Part shown: positions 1 to 8,786 of the stretch, piece after piece
Layout of the letters: each line of letters opens with the position of its first letter
Position numbering within the stretch: position 1 is the stretch's first letter
Notes under the pieces: model-generated
Database searches by the model: none
Told to the model about the DNA's origin: nothing
What the model saw: the letters and a program-made list of their open reading frames with translations, nothing else
Made by a program: the position numbers and the translations under genes
Assembly: GCF_900105925.1 (NCBI RefSeq)
Contig: NZ_LT629791.1
Coordinates: 1,426,001-1,490,000, forward strand
Direction of reading: 5' to 3'
DNA: 64,000 bases
Source of the DNA: Jiangella alkaliphila
GTDB lineage: Bacteria > Actinomycetota > Actinomycetes > Jiangellales > Jiangellaceae

Positions 1-1194
1 GAGCCCGGGTACACGCACAAGGAGGACATCACCACCACGACCGAGCAGGCCGCGGTGGGCGGTGTCACCACGATCTTCGGCATGCCGAACCTCGACCCGC
101 CGACCACGGACCGCAAGACGCTCGACGAGGTCCTGGCGCTGTACGCGGAGAAGTCGATCGTCGACTACAACCACAACCCGGCGCCGACGAACTTCGACGA
201 CATCGCGTCGATGGCCGAGGCCGGCATCAACGCCTACAAGATCTACATGGTGGTCGACACCGGCCGCACGTACCCGCACCCGGCCGGCACCGGCATGCAC
301 GACCACGGCCACCTGCTGCAGATGATGGACCTGATCAAGCCGACCGGGAAGCGGTTCATCATCCACCCGCACGACCAGGCGCTGATGGACTACATCGAGG
401 GTGAGGTGCTGGCCCGCGGCGACAACACCCCGCAGGGCTACGCCGGCGCCTACGCCGCCCGCGACGGCGTCATCTGGGACACCGCGATCGACGTCGTGCT
501 GCGGCTGTCCGAGGCGTCAGGCTGCCCGATCCACATCGCCCACATGCAGACCCGCCGCTCCATCGACGCGGTGCGCCGGGCCAAGGCGCGGGGCGTCGAC
601 GTCACCGGCGAGGTGAACCACTGGGCGCTGTTCCTGTCGACGTGGAGCGACGTCGAGACGCTGGGCCCGTACGCGCTGTCGTACTGGGTGCCCGACGACC
701 ACCGCGCGGCCGTCTGGGAAGGCCTGCTCGACGGCACCATCGACGTCATCTCCTCCGACCACGCGCCGCACACGCGCGAGGAGAAGGAGATCGGCTGGAC
801 GAAGATGTGGAGCGCCCACACCGGCACGCCGGGCATCCAGTACTACTACCCGCTGCTGCTCGACGCGGTCCGCCAGGGCCGGATCCCGCTGGAGCGCGCC
901 GTCGAGGCCGCCGCCCGCCGCCCGGCCGACGCGTTCGGGCTGGCCGGCGTGAAGGGCCGCATCGAGGTCGGCTACGACGCCGACCTGGTCATCGCGAACC
1001 TCGACAGCCCGTGGACGATCACCAACGACGACGTCCTGTCCCGGGTCGGGTGGACGCCGTACGACGGCCGGAGCATCGGCGTCCGGTTCGAGCGCACCCT
1101 CGTCCGCGGCGCGGACGTCTTCGCCGGCGGCGCCGTCGTCGGAAAGCCCGGCCACGGCCGGCTCGCCACCGCCCACAACTCCGAAGGACGTTGA
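1..1194 (+). CDS. Cyclic amidohydrolase (dihydropyrimidinase/hydantoinase/allantoinase type), 5'-truncated
   Basis: The reading frame is open from base 1, so the start and the usual N-terminal metal-binding HxH lie outside the window; the first visible residues (EPGYTHKED) normally follow it directly. The superfamily hydrolyses cyclic amides or imides such as hydantoins, dihydropyrimidines or allantoin with a binuclear metal centre. Visible landmarks are AYKIYM (candidate carboxylated Lys), IIHPHD and IHIAHMQ (His ligands) and SSDHAPH (catalytic Asp). It ends three bases before an LLM oxidoreductase and heads a molybdenum-hydroxylase operon, which suggests opening of a ring hydroxylated by its neighbours. 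The exact substrate cannot be read from sequence. Confidence 0.88.
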   Translation, partial: EPGYTHKEDITTTTEQAAVGGVTTIFGMPNLDPPTTDRKTLDEVLALYAEKSIVDYNHNPAPTNFDDIASMAEAGINAYKIYMVVDTGRTYPHPAGTGMHDHGHLLQMMDLIKPTGKRFIIHPHDQALMDYIEGEVLARGDNTPQGYAGAYAARDGVIWDTAIDVVLRLSEASGCPIHIAHMQTRRSIDAVRRAKARGVDVTGEVNHWALFLSTWSDVETLGPYALSYWVPDDHRAAVWEGLLDGTIDVISSDHAPHTREEKEIGWTKMWSAHTGTPGIQYYYPLLLDAVRQGRIPLERAVEAAARRPADAFGLAGVKGRIEVGYDADLVIANLDSPWTITNDDVLSRVGWTPYDGRSIGVRFERTLVRGADVFAGGAVVGKPGHGRLATAHNSEGR

Positions 1195-1197
1195 CGA

Positions 1198-2178
1198 ATG
1201 AGATATGGACTCTTGCTGCCGCATTTCGGTGAGCAGGCCGACCGCGACAAGCTGCTGCGGGGCTCGCAGCGGGCCGAAGAGCTCGGCTTCGACTCCGTCT
1301 GGGTGCGCGACCACCTCGTGTTCGAGCCGCACGGCGAGATGGAGAAGCCGAACCGGACGTTCTACGACGCGCTCACCACGCTCACCGCCATCGGCGCCGT
1401 CACCGAGCGGATCCAGCTGGGCACCGGCTCGCTGATCCCGTTCCGGCACCCGCTGACCACCGCACTGATGGCCGGCACGATGTCGCACCTGCTGGGTCCG
1501 GACCGGCTGATCCTGGGCTTCGGCGCCGGCACGTTCGACCACGAGTTCGAGGCGATCGGCTGGGGCGACCGCGACCGCGTCGAGCTGGTCCGCTCCAACG
1601 CTGAGATCCTCAAGCGGGTCTTCACCGAGAACGACGTCACCTACAAGGACGACAACTTCTCCTTCGAGGACGTGACGATCGAGCCGAAGCCGCTGGGCGG
1701 GCGCGTCCCGTTCTGGTACTGCGGCGCGACGCCGCGCTCGGCCCGGCTCGCGGTGGAGTTCTGCGACGGCTGGATGCCCGGCCGCATCGCCATGGCGACG
1801 CTGCGCAAGCGCATCGAGACGATCGAGGAGCTGTCGGCCGCGGCCGGCAAGCAGCGCCCCACGATCGCCGTCATCCCGCCGACGTCGATCGAGCGCACCC
1901 GCGAGGAGGCGCTCCAGCACGTCAACATCCCCGGCCTGCTGGCCTGGGCGAACAAGTCCAAGTGGGCGGTCAAGCCGCCGTCGGGCGCGTTCGAGACGGT
2001 CGAGGACCTCGAGGGCCAGCTGATCGCCGGCGACGTCGACGGCGCCGTCGAGGAATGCCGTAAGTTCGAGGCGGCCGGCGTCGAGCACCTGGTCTTCGAC
2101 TTCCGCTTCAAGTTCGACAAGTGGTTCGACCAGATCGAGCTGCTCGGCACCGAGGTCCTGCCCAAGCTCAAGAGCTAG
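1198..2178 (+). CDS. LLM-class (luciferase-like) flavin/F420-dependent oxidoreductase
   Basis: A 326-residue single-domain TIM-barrel enzyme of the bacterial luciferase family, which oxidises or monooxygenates substrates using FMN or F420. The N-terminus (MRYGLLLPHFGEQADRDKLL), the SVWVRDHL segment and the central LGTGSLIPFRHP ... GFGAGTFDHEFEAIGWGDR stretch are typical. The start follows a GAAGGA ribosome site and lies three bases after the amidohydrolase stop. Co-transcription with an amidohydrolase and a molybdenum hydroxylase suggests an oxidative step in the same catabolic route, by loose analogy with RutA in pyrimidine breakdown. Cofactor choice (F420 versus FMN) is not decided by the sequence. 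Confidence 0.88.
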   Translation: MRYGLLLPHFGEQADRDKLLRGSQRAEELGFDSVWVRDHLVFEPHGEMEKPNRTFYDALTTLTAIGAVTERIQLGTGSLIPFRHPLTTALMAGTMSHLLGPDRLILGFGAGTFDHEFEAIGWGDRDRVELVRSNAEILKRVFTENDVTYKDDNFSFEDVTIEPKPLGGRVPFWYCGATPRSARLAVEFCDGWMPGRIAMATLRKRIETIEELSAAAGKQRPTIAVIPPTSIERTREEALQHVNIPGLLAWANKSKWAVKPPSGAFETVEDLEGQLIAGDVDGAVEECRKFEAAGVEHLVFDFRFKFDKWFDQIELLGTEVLPKLKS

Positions 2179-2189
2179 GAGGGGGCGGC

Positions 2190-2651
2190 ATGCCTCGCAA
2201 CGAGTTCGGCCGCGAGCTGACGGTGTCCGCGGCGCCCGCGCAGGCGTGGGCGACGCTGATCGACGTGCCGGTGCTGGTGTCGTGGATCAGCGTGCTGGAG
2301 CAGGCCGAGGAGCTGACGCACCTGGAGCGGTACACGGCGGTGCTGCTGGACCGCCTCGGCCCGTTCAAGCTGCGTGCCGACCTCGCCATCACGCTCAGCG
2401 ACGTGCGTACCGAGGAGCACGTCACGGTGCACGCCGAGGGCGAGGACCGCCAGGTCGGCTCCCGGCTCGTCGTCGACGCGACACTCGACCTCGCGCCGTC
2501 GGACGACGGCGGCACCACGGTGCGCGTCGGCGGCGTGTACGAGGTGAGCGGCAAGGTCGCGGCCATGGGCGGCGGCACCATCAACAAGAAGGCCGAGAAG
2601 ATCATCGGCGAGTTCTTCGCCAACGCCGAGAAGGCGCTGGGCGCCGCATGA
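2190..2651 (+). CDS. SRPBCC/CoxG-like protein
   Basis: A 153-residue START/SRPBCC-fold protein of the CoxG (CO dehydrogenase subunit G) group, members of which accompany molybdenum hydroxylases and are thought to help their maturation or membrane association. The start at 2190 is chosen for the strong AGGAGGGGG site just upstream. The family's C-terminal amphipathic region (GKVAAMGGGTINKKAEKIIGEF) is present. It overlaps the next gene by four bases (ATGA), so it belongs to the hydroxylase operon. The role in maturation is inferred from family and context. Confidence 0.85.
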   Translation: MPRNEFGRELTVSAAPAQAWATLIDVPVLVSWISVLEQAEELTHLERYTAVLLDRLGPFKLRADLAITLSDVRTEEHVTVHAEGEDRQVGSRLVVDATLDLAPSDDGGTTVRVGGVYEVSGKVAAMGGGTINKKAEKIIGEFFANAEKALGAA

Positions 2652-3451
2652 CGCTGCCGCCGTTCGCGCTGCTGCGCCCTACGACCCTGGACGAGGCGCT
2701 GGGGGAGCTGTCCGAGGACTCGGTGCCGTACTGCGGCGGCACCGAGCTCCTGCTCGCCATGCGCGCCGGCCTGCACCGGCCGGACGCGCTGGTCGACCTC
2801 AAGCGCGTCCCGGAGCTGTCCGGCGTGCGGGTCGAGGACGGCGCGCTGGTCATCGGCGCGACCGAGCGGCACGCCGACCTCGCCGTCCACCCCGTCGTCC
2901 GGGATCGGCTGCCGGTCTTCGCCGGCATGGAGCGGCACATCGGCAACGCCCGGGTGCGCAGCCAGGGCTCGATCGGCGGCAACCTGTGCTTCGCCGAGCC
3001 GAAGTCCGACGTCGCGACGGTGCTGATGGCGCTGGCGGCGTCGGTCACGCTGGCCGGACCGGACGGACGGCGGACGGTGCCGGTCGAGGAGTTCGTCGCC
3101 GGCCCGTACTACGCGGACAAGGAACCCGACGAGCTGCTGGTCGACGTCCGGGTCCCGCTGCGTACCGGGCTGCGCGGCGCGTACGTGAAGTTCCAGACCA
3201 TGGAGCGCCCGACGGTCGGCGTCGCGGTGCTGGCCGACGACGCCGCCGGCTGGTACCGGCTGGGCGTCGGCGCCGTCGGCGAGGTGCCGCTGGCGTGGTC
3301 GTTCGGGTCGCTCCGCGAGATCGACCCGGACGAGATCGCCGCCTGGGTCGACCCAACGCCGGACCTGTCCGGGTCCGAGGAGTACAAGCGGCACGTCACG
3401 GGCGTCTACGTGCGCCGTGCCCTGGCCAAGCTGGAGCAGGTGAGCCCATGA
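2648..3451 (+). CDS. FAD-binding medium subunit of a xanthine-dehydrogenase-family hydroxylase
   Basis: A 267-residue CoxM/CutM-type flavoprotein that would pass electrons from the iron-sulfur subunit to an acceptor. FAD-binding signatures are visible: an AGGTE-like segment (PYCGGTELLLAMR) and IGNARVRSQGSIGGNLCFAEPKSDVA, equivalent to the family's 'N.iRn.aTiGGNl..a.p.sD' block. The ATG overlaps the CoxG stop, and its own TGA overlaps the next ATG. The protein is slightly shorter than typical (about 285 residues). Confidence 0.92.
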   Translation: MTLPPFALLRPTTLDEALGELSEDSVPYCGGTELLLAMRAGLHRPDALVDLKRVPELSGVRVEDGALVIGATERHADLAVHPVVRDRLPVFAGMERHIGNARVRSQGSIGGNLCFAEPKSDVATVLMALAASVTLAGPDGRRTVPVEEFVAGPYYADKEPDELLVDVRVPLRTGLRGAYVKFQTMERPTVGVAVLADDAAGWYRLGVGAVGEVPLAWSFGSLREIDPDEIAAWVDPTPDLSGSEEYKRHVTGVYVRRALAKLEQVSP

Positions 3452-3972
3452 CCGAACCGCTGCCCGAGTCCGAGATCGTGACGGGGCCGGCCCGGGTCCC
3501 GGTGACCGTCGAGGTCAACGGCGTCAGCGTCGGCCGGCAGGTGGAGCCGCGGTCGCTGCTGTCCGACTTCCTGCGCGAGGACCTGGGACTGACCGGTACC
3601 AAGGTGAGCTGCGAGCTGCAGGTGTGCGGCGTCTGCACCGTGCTGGTCGACGGCCGGCCGGTCAGCTCGTGCACGTTCCTCACCGCTGACGCCGACGGCG
3701 CCGCCGTCACCACCGTCGAGGGACTGTCCGACGGCCAGACGCTGCACCCGCTGCAGGAGTCGTTCGTCGACAACTTCGCGCTGCAGTGCGGCTTCTGCAC
3801 GCCCGGGTTCCTGATGATGTCGAAGGCGCTGCTCGACGGCGACGAGGTCCCGGACCGCGCGGCGATCGTCGAGCACCTCGAGGGCAACATCTGCCGGTGC
3901 ACCGGCTACGAGCCGATCGTCGAGGCGGTCGAGCAGGTCGCCGAGCGGCTGCGGGACGGCGCGCATGGGTGA
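3448..3972 (+). CDS. [2Fe-2S] small subunit of the molybdenum hydroxylase
   Basis: A 174-residue CoxS-type protein with two [2Fe-2S] clusters. The N-terminal plant-ferredoxin-like cluster is SCELQVCGVC plus a later SSC (C-x4-C-x2-C ... C); the C-terminal cluster uses QCGFCTPG and NICRCTGY. Both sets are complete, so electron transfer from the Mo centre to FAD should be intact. An N-terminal extension of about 15 residues precedes the ferredoxin fold. It overlaps the flavin subunit by four bases and the large subunit by eight, a tight translational coupling. Confidence 0.95.
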   Translation: MTEPLPESEIVTGPARVPVTVEVNGVSVGRQVEPRSLLSDFLREDLGLTGTKVSCELQVCGVCTVLVDGRPVSSCTFLTADADGAAVTTVEGLSDGQTLHPLQESFVDNFALQCGFCTPGFLMMSKALLDGDEVPDRAAIVEHLEGNICRCTGYEPIVEAVEQVAERLRDGAHG

Positions 3973-6253
3973 GACCGTCGTCGGCCGCTCGGTGCGCCGG
4001 CCCGACCTCGTCGAGAAGGTCACCGGCGCGGCGGAGTACTGCGTCGACGTGACGATGCCCGGCATGGCGCACGCGAAGGTCGTGCGCTCGGACCGCGCGC
4101 ACGCGCGCATCACGGCGATCGACGTCGACGCCGCGCTGGCCGCGCCCGGTGTCGTGGCGGTCGTGACGTCCGACGACCTCGCGTCGCTGCACGCGCGGTT
4201 CGGCCACATCATCGCCGACCACTGGATCCTGGCGACCGGGAAGGTGCGTTACTACGGCGAGCCGGTGGCCATCGTCGTGGCCGAGACCGTCGCGGCCGCC
4301 GCCGACGCCGTCGAACTGGTCCGGGTGTCCTACGAGGACCTGCCGGCGGCGATGGACGTCGACGCCGCGCTGGCCGCCGACGCACCGCTGGTGCACGAGC
4401 GGTCCTACGCCGCGACCGGCGACGAGTCGTTCACGAGCATGTCACACCTGGAAGACGAGGCGGAGGACGTCGAACTGGAGCTGTCGAACGTCGCGCACGA
4501 GGTGACCATCGGCTGGGGCGACGTCGACGCCGCGTTCGCCGCGGCGGCCGTCGTCGTCGAGAACACCGTGCACTTCCCGATGCTCTACGCCTACGCGATG
4601 GAGCCGTACAACGGCGTCGCGTCGTACCACGACGACGCTCTGACCGTCGTCTCCACGGCGCAGCACCCGTACATGGTCCGCGACGACCTCGCCCGGGTGT
4701 TCGGCCTGCCGCTGTCGCGGGTGCGGGTGACGACGCCGTACATCGGCGGCGGCTACGGCTCGAAGTCGTACACGAAGGTCGAGCCGCTGGCGTCGGTGGC
4801 GTCGTGGTGCACCGGCCGGCCGGTGAAGCTGACGCTGACCGTCGAGGAGGCCATCTACACGACCCGGGTCGACTCCGCGAAGGTCTGGGTCAAGAGCGGT
4901 TTCGCCGCCGACGGCACCATCGTGGCGCGCGAGTTCGACATCCTCATGGACTCCGGCGCGTACGCCGACAACAGCCCGCTGGTCATGGCGAAGTCGGTGA
5001 ACCGCTGCTTCGGCCCGTACCGGGTGCCGAACCTGCGCGTCCACGGCCGCTCCGTCTACACGACCACGGCGCCGGCGTCGTCATACCGCGGGTTCGGCGC
5101 ACCGCAGGGCAACCTGGCCGGCGAGACCAACCTCGACCGCGCGGCCGAAGAGCTGGGCATCTCCGGCGCGGACATCCGCCGGCGCAACCTCGTGCTCAAG
5201 GGCGAGGAGATCCTGCGCGGCAAGCGCGGCATCGACGCCGACATCCCCGCGGACCTCGAGATGGTGGTCAAGTCGCTGGAGCGCGACCGCAAGGACGTCC
5301 CGTACTACGGCATCGGCTTCGGCTGCTCCGCGTCCGACGCCGGCGCCTACCCGATCTCGACCGCCCAGGTGCGCGTCCAGATCGACGGCTCGGTGCTGGT
5401 GCTCAGCGGGTCGACGGAAATGGGCCAGGGCAGCCGGTCGCTGCTCGCGCAGGTCGCCGCCGAGGAGCTGGGCGTCGACATGTCCGTCGTCACCGTGGTC
5501 CAGTCCGACACGTCGGTGACGCCGTACGAGCGGACCACCGGCGCCAGCCGCACCACGACCTTGGTCGGCCTGGCGCTGCAGCGAGCCTGCGCCGACGCGC
5601 GGTCCCGGCTGCGCGACATGGCCGCCGAGCTGTTCGAGTGCGAGCCCGGCGAGGTGGGCGACCTCCCCGGCGGCGTGGCCGGCCCGGACGGGCGCGAGCT
5701 GGACTTCGGCGCCGTCGTGCGGCAGTGGTTCGGCGGCTCCGCGGGCGAGGTCACCGGCGTCGGGCTGGTCCGCCGCGACGGCGCGACCCAGAAGATGCCG
5801 CCGTTCTGGGAGGTCGGCATGGTCGGCGTCGCGGTGGAGATCGATCCGGAGACCGGCGTGGTCGCGGTCGACCAGCTGGTCACCGTCGCCGACGTCGGGT
5901 TCGCCATCAACCCGCGCGCCGTCGAGGGGCAGGATCTCGGCGCCGCCACGCAGGGCCTGGGCGGCGCACTGCACGAGGAGCTCGTCTACGACGGCGCACA
6001 GCTGGCCAACGCCAACGTCGTCGACTATCGGGTGCCCCGCCTCAAGGACCTGCCACGCAAGATCGATCTGATGATTGCCGAACGCAGGGACGGTGTGGGA
6101 CCGTATGGCGCCAAAGGGGCGGGGGAAGGCACGCTCAATCCGATCGGCGGGGCGGTGGCGGCGGCGGTGGCACGGGCCGTCGGCCGGTGGCCCGACCGTC
6201 TTCCACTCACTCCAGAACGCGTCTGGCGCCTCATCAACGAACGCACGGAATGA
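3965..6253 (+). CDS. Molybdopterin-binding large subunit, xanthine dehydrogenase family (not CO dehydrogenase)
   Basis: A 762-residue catalytic subunit that would hydroxylate an N-heterocycle or aldehyde at a Mo-MCD centre. Molybdopterin contact motifs are present: GGGYGSKSY, SSYRGFGAPQGN and the C-terminal GAKGAGEGTLNP with the likely catalytic Glu. The active-site loop reads SYRGFG rather than the AYxCSFR of true CO dehydrogenase, so a CODH call is not supported. The M-S-L order with an upstream CoxG-like gene matches bacterial xanthine/nicotinate/purine hydroxylases. Substrate unknown; the flanking amidohydrolase and LLM enzyme suggest a nitrogen heterocycle. Confidence 0.93.
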   Translation: MGETVVGRSVRRPDLVEKVTGAAEYCVDVTMPGMAHAKVVRSDRAHARITAIDVDAALAAPGVVAVVTSDDLASLHARFGHIIADHWILATGKVRYYGEPVAIVVAETVAAAADAVELVRVSYEDLPAAMDVDAALAADAPLVHERSYAATGDESFTSMSHLEDEAEDVELELSNVAHEVTIGWGDVDAAFAAAAVVVENTVHFPMLYAYAMEPYNGVASYHDDALTVVSTAQHPYMVRDDLARVFGLPLSRVRVTTPYIGGGYGSKSYTKVEPLASVASWCTGRPVKLTLTVEEAIYTTRVDSAKVWVKSGFAADGTIVAREFDILMDSGAYADNSPLVMAKSVNRCFGPYRVPNLRVHGRSVYTTTAPASSYRGFGAPQGNLAGETNLDRAAEELGISGADIRRRNLVLKGEEILRGKRGIDADIPADLEMVVKSLERDRKDVPYYGIGFGCSASDAGAYPISTAQVRVQIDGSVLVLSGSTEMGQGSRSLLAQVAAEELGVDMSVVTVVQSDTSVTPYERTTGASRTTTLVGLALQRACADARSRLRDMAAELFECEPGEVGDLPGGVAGPDGRELDFGAVVRQWFGGSAGEVTGVGLVRRDGATQKMPPFWEVGMVGVAVEIDPETGVVAVDQLVTVADVGFAINPRAVEGQDLGAATQGLGGALHEELVYDGAQLANANVVDYRVPRLKDLPRKIDLMIAERRDGVGPYGAKGAGEGTLNPIGGAVAAAVARAVGRWPDRLPLTPERVWRLINERTE

Positions 6254-6260
6254 CGAACAG

Positions 6261-6283
6261 TTGAATGTATTCTTGATAACCAC
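6261..6283. promoter_or_regulatory. Candidate promoter/operator upstream of the GntR regulator
   Basis: The 50-base gap between the hydroxylase operon and the GntR gene is unusually AT-rich. It contains GAATGTATTC (an inverted repeat with GT centre, 6263-6272) running into TGTATTCTTGATAACC. The TGTAT-CTTGA core resembles the element upstream of the aldehyde dehydrogenase at 12012. It probably carries the gntR promoter and may be an autoregulatory site; this rests on sequence resemblance only. Confidence 0.45.
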
Positions 6284-6303
6284 TTCAGAGCAGGGGAACG
6301 TGC

Positions 6304-7017
6304 ATGGGTAGGACGAGCGCTCGCAACGGCCGGACGGCAGCTGCCGACGACGAGATGCTCGACGTCATCGCGAAGTCCGTGCGCGGCACGTTCATGACCG
6401 TCGAGGAGATGACCCAGGCGTTCATCCGCGAGGCGATCCTCCAGGGTGCCTTCCCGCCGGGTCACCGCCTGAACCTCGATGCCATCGCCGCCCACCTCGG
6501 CGTGAGCCGCATGCCCGTCCGGGCCAGCCTCCGCCAGCTCGAGGGCGAGGGCCTGGTCCGCATCCACACCCACCGCGGCGTCACCGTGTCGGTGCTCAGC
6601 CCGCCGGAGATCGCGGAGATCTACGAGCTGCGCATCCTGCTCGAGGGCCACCTGATCGAGCTGTCCATCCCGAACCTCACGCCCGAGGTGCTCGACGACC
6701 TCAAGGGCCTGGCCGTGCAGCTCGACGACACCACCGATCTCGCCACCGGCCTGGAGCTGCGCAAGGAGTTCTACGAGCGGCTGTACGCGCTGGCCGACCG
6801 GCCGCGCACGCTCGCGTCGGCCAAGAACCTGCGCGACGCCGTGGGCCGCTACCTGCTGCTGCGCCGCGTCCCCGAGCGCGGCGGACACCCGGGCCTGATC
6901 GCCCACCTCGAGGCCGGCGACGCCGAGAAGGCCAAGGCCTGGCTGGCCGCGCACCTCGGCCGGGTCTCCGGAGAACTGCAGGCGCTGGTCGAGAAGGAAG
7001 AGTCCGAGACCGTCTGA
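6304..7017 (+). CDS. GntR-family transcriptional regulator with FCD domain
   Basis: A 237-residue regulator. A winged helix-turn-helix of GntR type is centred on FPPGHRLNLDAIAAHLGVSRMPVRASLRQLEGEGLV (about residues 57-91) and is followed by an all-helical FCD effector domain with the IYELRILLEG start typical of the FadR/VanR subgroup. Such proteins usually repress catabolic genes until a small acid or intermediate binds. It sits between the hydroxylase operon and the ABC importer. Candidate operators are at 6261-6283, 7104-7113 and 12018-12027. Start chosen after an AGGGGAAC site. Confidence 0.93.
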   Translation: MGRTSARNGRTAAADDEMLDVIAKSVRGTFMTVEEMTQAFIREAILQGAFPPGHRLNLDAIAAHLGVSRMPVRASLRQLEGEGLVRIHTHRGVTVSVLSPPEIAEIYELRILLEGHLIELSIPNLTPEVLDDLKGLAVQLDDTTDLATGLELRKEFYERLYALADRPRTLASAKNLRDAVGRYLLLRRVPERGGHPGLIAHLEAGDAEKAKAWLAAHLGRVSGELQALVEKEESETV

Positions 7018-7078
7018 CGCCCTCTCGGGGCGCCGTGTTTCGATCGGATCTCACCCTCGCAAAACTCGTTCCCCGCTG

Positions 7079-7120
7079 TTGACGCCTCCTGGCGCTCCAC
7101 CTATTGTATCCAAAATCATG
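7079..7120 (+). promoter_or_regulatory. Promoter with overlapping operator for the ABC importer
   Basis: TTGACG (7079-7084) is followed after exactly 17 bases by TATTGT (7102-7107), a reasonable sigma-70 promoter reading into the transporter operon. The -10 overlaps TTGTATCCAA (7104-7113), which matches 9 of 10 bases of TTGAATCCAA at 12018-12027 upstream of the aldehyde dehydrogenase. A repressor bound here would block RNA polymerase. The adjacent GntR protein is the obvious candidate; this is inference. Confidence 0.55.
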
Positions 7121-7153
7121 TAGACGGCGTCTCACTTGAAACGGACGGATCCG

Positions 7154-7939
7154 ATGAGCGTCCTGACCATCGAGCACGTGTCCAAGACCTTCACCACGAA
7201 ACGTGGCCGGGTCGTACAGGAGACACACGCACTGGCTGATGTCAGCCTGTCCGTCGAGGAAGGTGAGTTCTGCGTCATCATCGGCGCGAGCGGCTGCGGC
7301 AAGTCCACGCTGCTGCGCATGATCGACGGTCTGACGGCGCCGTCCTCCGGCAGCATCACGCTCAAGGGCCGCCCGATCACCGGTCCCGGGCCCGATCGCG
7401 GCGTCGTCTTCCAGCACGCGCACCTGCTGCCGTGGCGGACGGTCCGGAAGAACGTCGAGTTCGGCCTCGAGTGTCTGGGCGTCGGCCAGCGGGAGCGTCG
7501 CGAGCGCGCCGCGACCTACATCGACATGGTCGGGCTGTCCGGCTTCGAGAACCACTACCCGGGCCAGCTCTCCGGCGGCATGCAGCAGCGGTGCGGCCTG
7601 GCCCGCGCGTTCGCCGTCGAGCCCGAGATGCTGCTGCTGGACGAGCCGTTCGGCGCCCTGGACGCCCAGACGAAGCTGGTCATGCAGGTCGAGCTGGAGC
7701 GCATCTGGGGCGTACGGCGCAGCACCGCGATGCTCATCACCCACGACATCGAGGAGGCGCTCTTCCTCGCCGACCGCATCGTCGTGATGAGCAACCGGCC
7801 CGGCCGCGTCGCCCAGATCGTCGACGTGCCGTTCAGCCGGCCCCGCCGCGACGACCTGCGCAGCGACCCGGAGTTCGCGAAGATGAAGTTCCAGCTCTGG
7901 GACGCGCTGAAGGCGGGGGCGGCCGGTCATGCGGCCTGA
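7154..7939 (+). CDS. ABC transporter ATP-binding protein, NitT/TauT type
   Basis: A 261-residue importer ATPase of the SsuB/TauB family. Visible motifs are Walker A GASGCGKST, Q-loop VFQHAHLLPWR, signature LSGGMQQR and Walker B LLLDEPFGALD. The ATG at 7154 is preferred; an in-frame TTG at 7136 would add six residues. It overlaps the first permease gene by 11 bases. With two permeases and a binding lipoprotein it forms a complete importer, presumably for the substrate broken down by the adjacent enzymes. Confidence 0.95.
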   Translation: MSVLTIEHVSKTFTTKRGRVVQETHALADVSLSVEEGEFCVIIGASGCGKSTLLRMIDGLTAPSSGSITLKGRPITGPGPDRGVVFQHAHLLPWRTVRKNVEFGLECLGVGQRERRERAATYIDMVGLSGFENHYPGQLSGGMQQRCGLARAFAVEPEMLLLDEPFGALDAQTKLVMQVELERIWGVRRSTAMLITHDIEEALFLADRIVVMSNRPGRVAQIVDVPFSRPRRDDLRSDPEFAKMKFQLWDALKAGAAGHAA

Positions 7940-8786
7940 GCCGGCGGCGCCGGTCGCCGAGACCCCGGCACCCGAGGCTCCGGTCGTCGCGGCTACACCC
8001 GCACCGGACCGGCTGCCGCTCCACCAGCGGGTGTGGTTCCAGCGGACGCTCACCTGGGGACTGCTGCTCGTGGCCTGGGAGGTGTTCGCCTGGCAGGCCG
8101 GGCCGTTCTTCTTCCCCAGCCTCGGCGACGTCGCGGGCGGCTTCCGGACGATCCTCGGCGACGGCTCGCTGTCGCTGGTCGCGGAGAGCTTCACCCAGAT
8201 GCTGGTCGGCTTCGGCATCGCGGTGCTCATCGGCGTGCCGGTCGGCCTGCTGATGGGGACCTTCCGGCCGGTCGAGTTCCTGCTCGGCCCGTACGTCAAC
8301 GCGCTGTTCGTGACCTCGCTGGCCGCCGTGCTGCCGTTCATCATCCTGGTGTTCGGCACCGGCTTCGAGTTTCGGGTCGCCGTGGTCGCGCTGTTCGCGA
8401 TCTTCTACGTCACGATCAACCCGGCGAACGGGGTCCGGTCGATCGACCCCGCGGTGCTGGAGATGGCGCGGTCGTTCAACATCGGCCCGGTCAAGCGGTT
8501 CGTCTCGATCACCCTGCCCGGCACGCTGCCGTTCATCATCGCCGGCCTGCGCCTCGGCCTCGGCCAGGCCGTCCAAGGCATGATCATCGCCGAGCTCTGG
8601 GTGACGATCGGCACCGGCCGCAAGCTCACCACCCTCGGCCTGGACCGCAACCTGGGCGAGTTCTTCGCGCTGGCCGCGGTGATCGTCCTGGTCGGCACCG
8701 CACTCACCCAGTCGCTCATGATCGCCCAGCGACGGCTGACCCCGTGGTCCGGCGACGTGGCCGCCAGCGTCAAGGGGGCGAACTGA
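7929..8786 (+). CDS. ABC transporter permease, NitT/TauT type
   Basis: A 285-residue integral membrane protein with an alanine/proline-rich cytoplasmic N-terminus of about 35 residues and then about six hydrophobic segments of the BPD_transp_1 fold. The ATPase-contacting EAA-like loop appears as LEMARSFNIGPVKRFVSITLPGTLPFIIAGLRLGLGQ (about residues 178-214). It overlaps the ATPase gene and shares its final A with the ATG of the second permease, indicating a coupled operon. Confidence 0.93.
   Translation: MRPEPAAPVAETPAPEAPVVAATPAPDRLPLHQRVWFQRTLTWGLLLVAWEVFAWQAGPFFFPSLGDVAGGFRTILGDGSLSLVAESFTQMLVGFGIAVLIGVPVGLLMGTFRPVEFLLGPYVNALFVTSLAAVLPFIILVFGTGFEFRVAVVALFAIFYVTINPANGVRSIDPAVLEMARSFNIGPVKRFVSITLPGTLPFIIAGLRLGLGQAVQGMIIAELWVTIGTGRKLTTLGLDRNLGEFFALAAVIVLVGTALTQSLMIAQRRLTPWSGDVAASVKGAN

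Noticed and set aside
517..2088. Long minus-strand open frame rich in Arg, Leu, Asp and Val
   Set aside because: It runs antisense to well-recognised genes. Such frames arise from GC-biased third positions. Similar cases at 13501-16305, 43490-46270 and 46913-48946 were dropped for the same reason.
3965..6253. Form I CO dehydrogenase large subunit
   Set aside because: The gene order and CoxG neighbour suggest it, but the AYxCSFR active-site loop is absent (SYRGFG instead), so a generic xanthine-dehydrogenase-family hydroxylase is the supported call.
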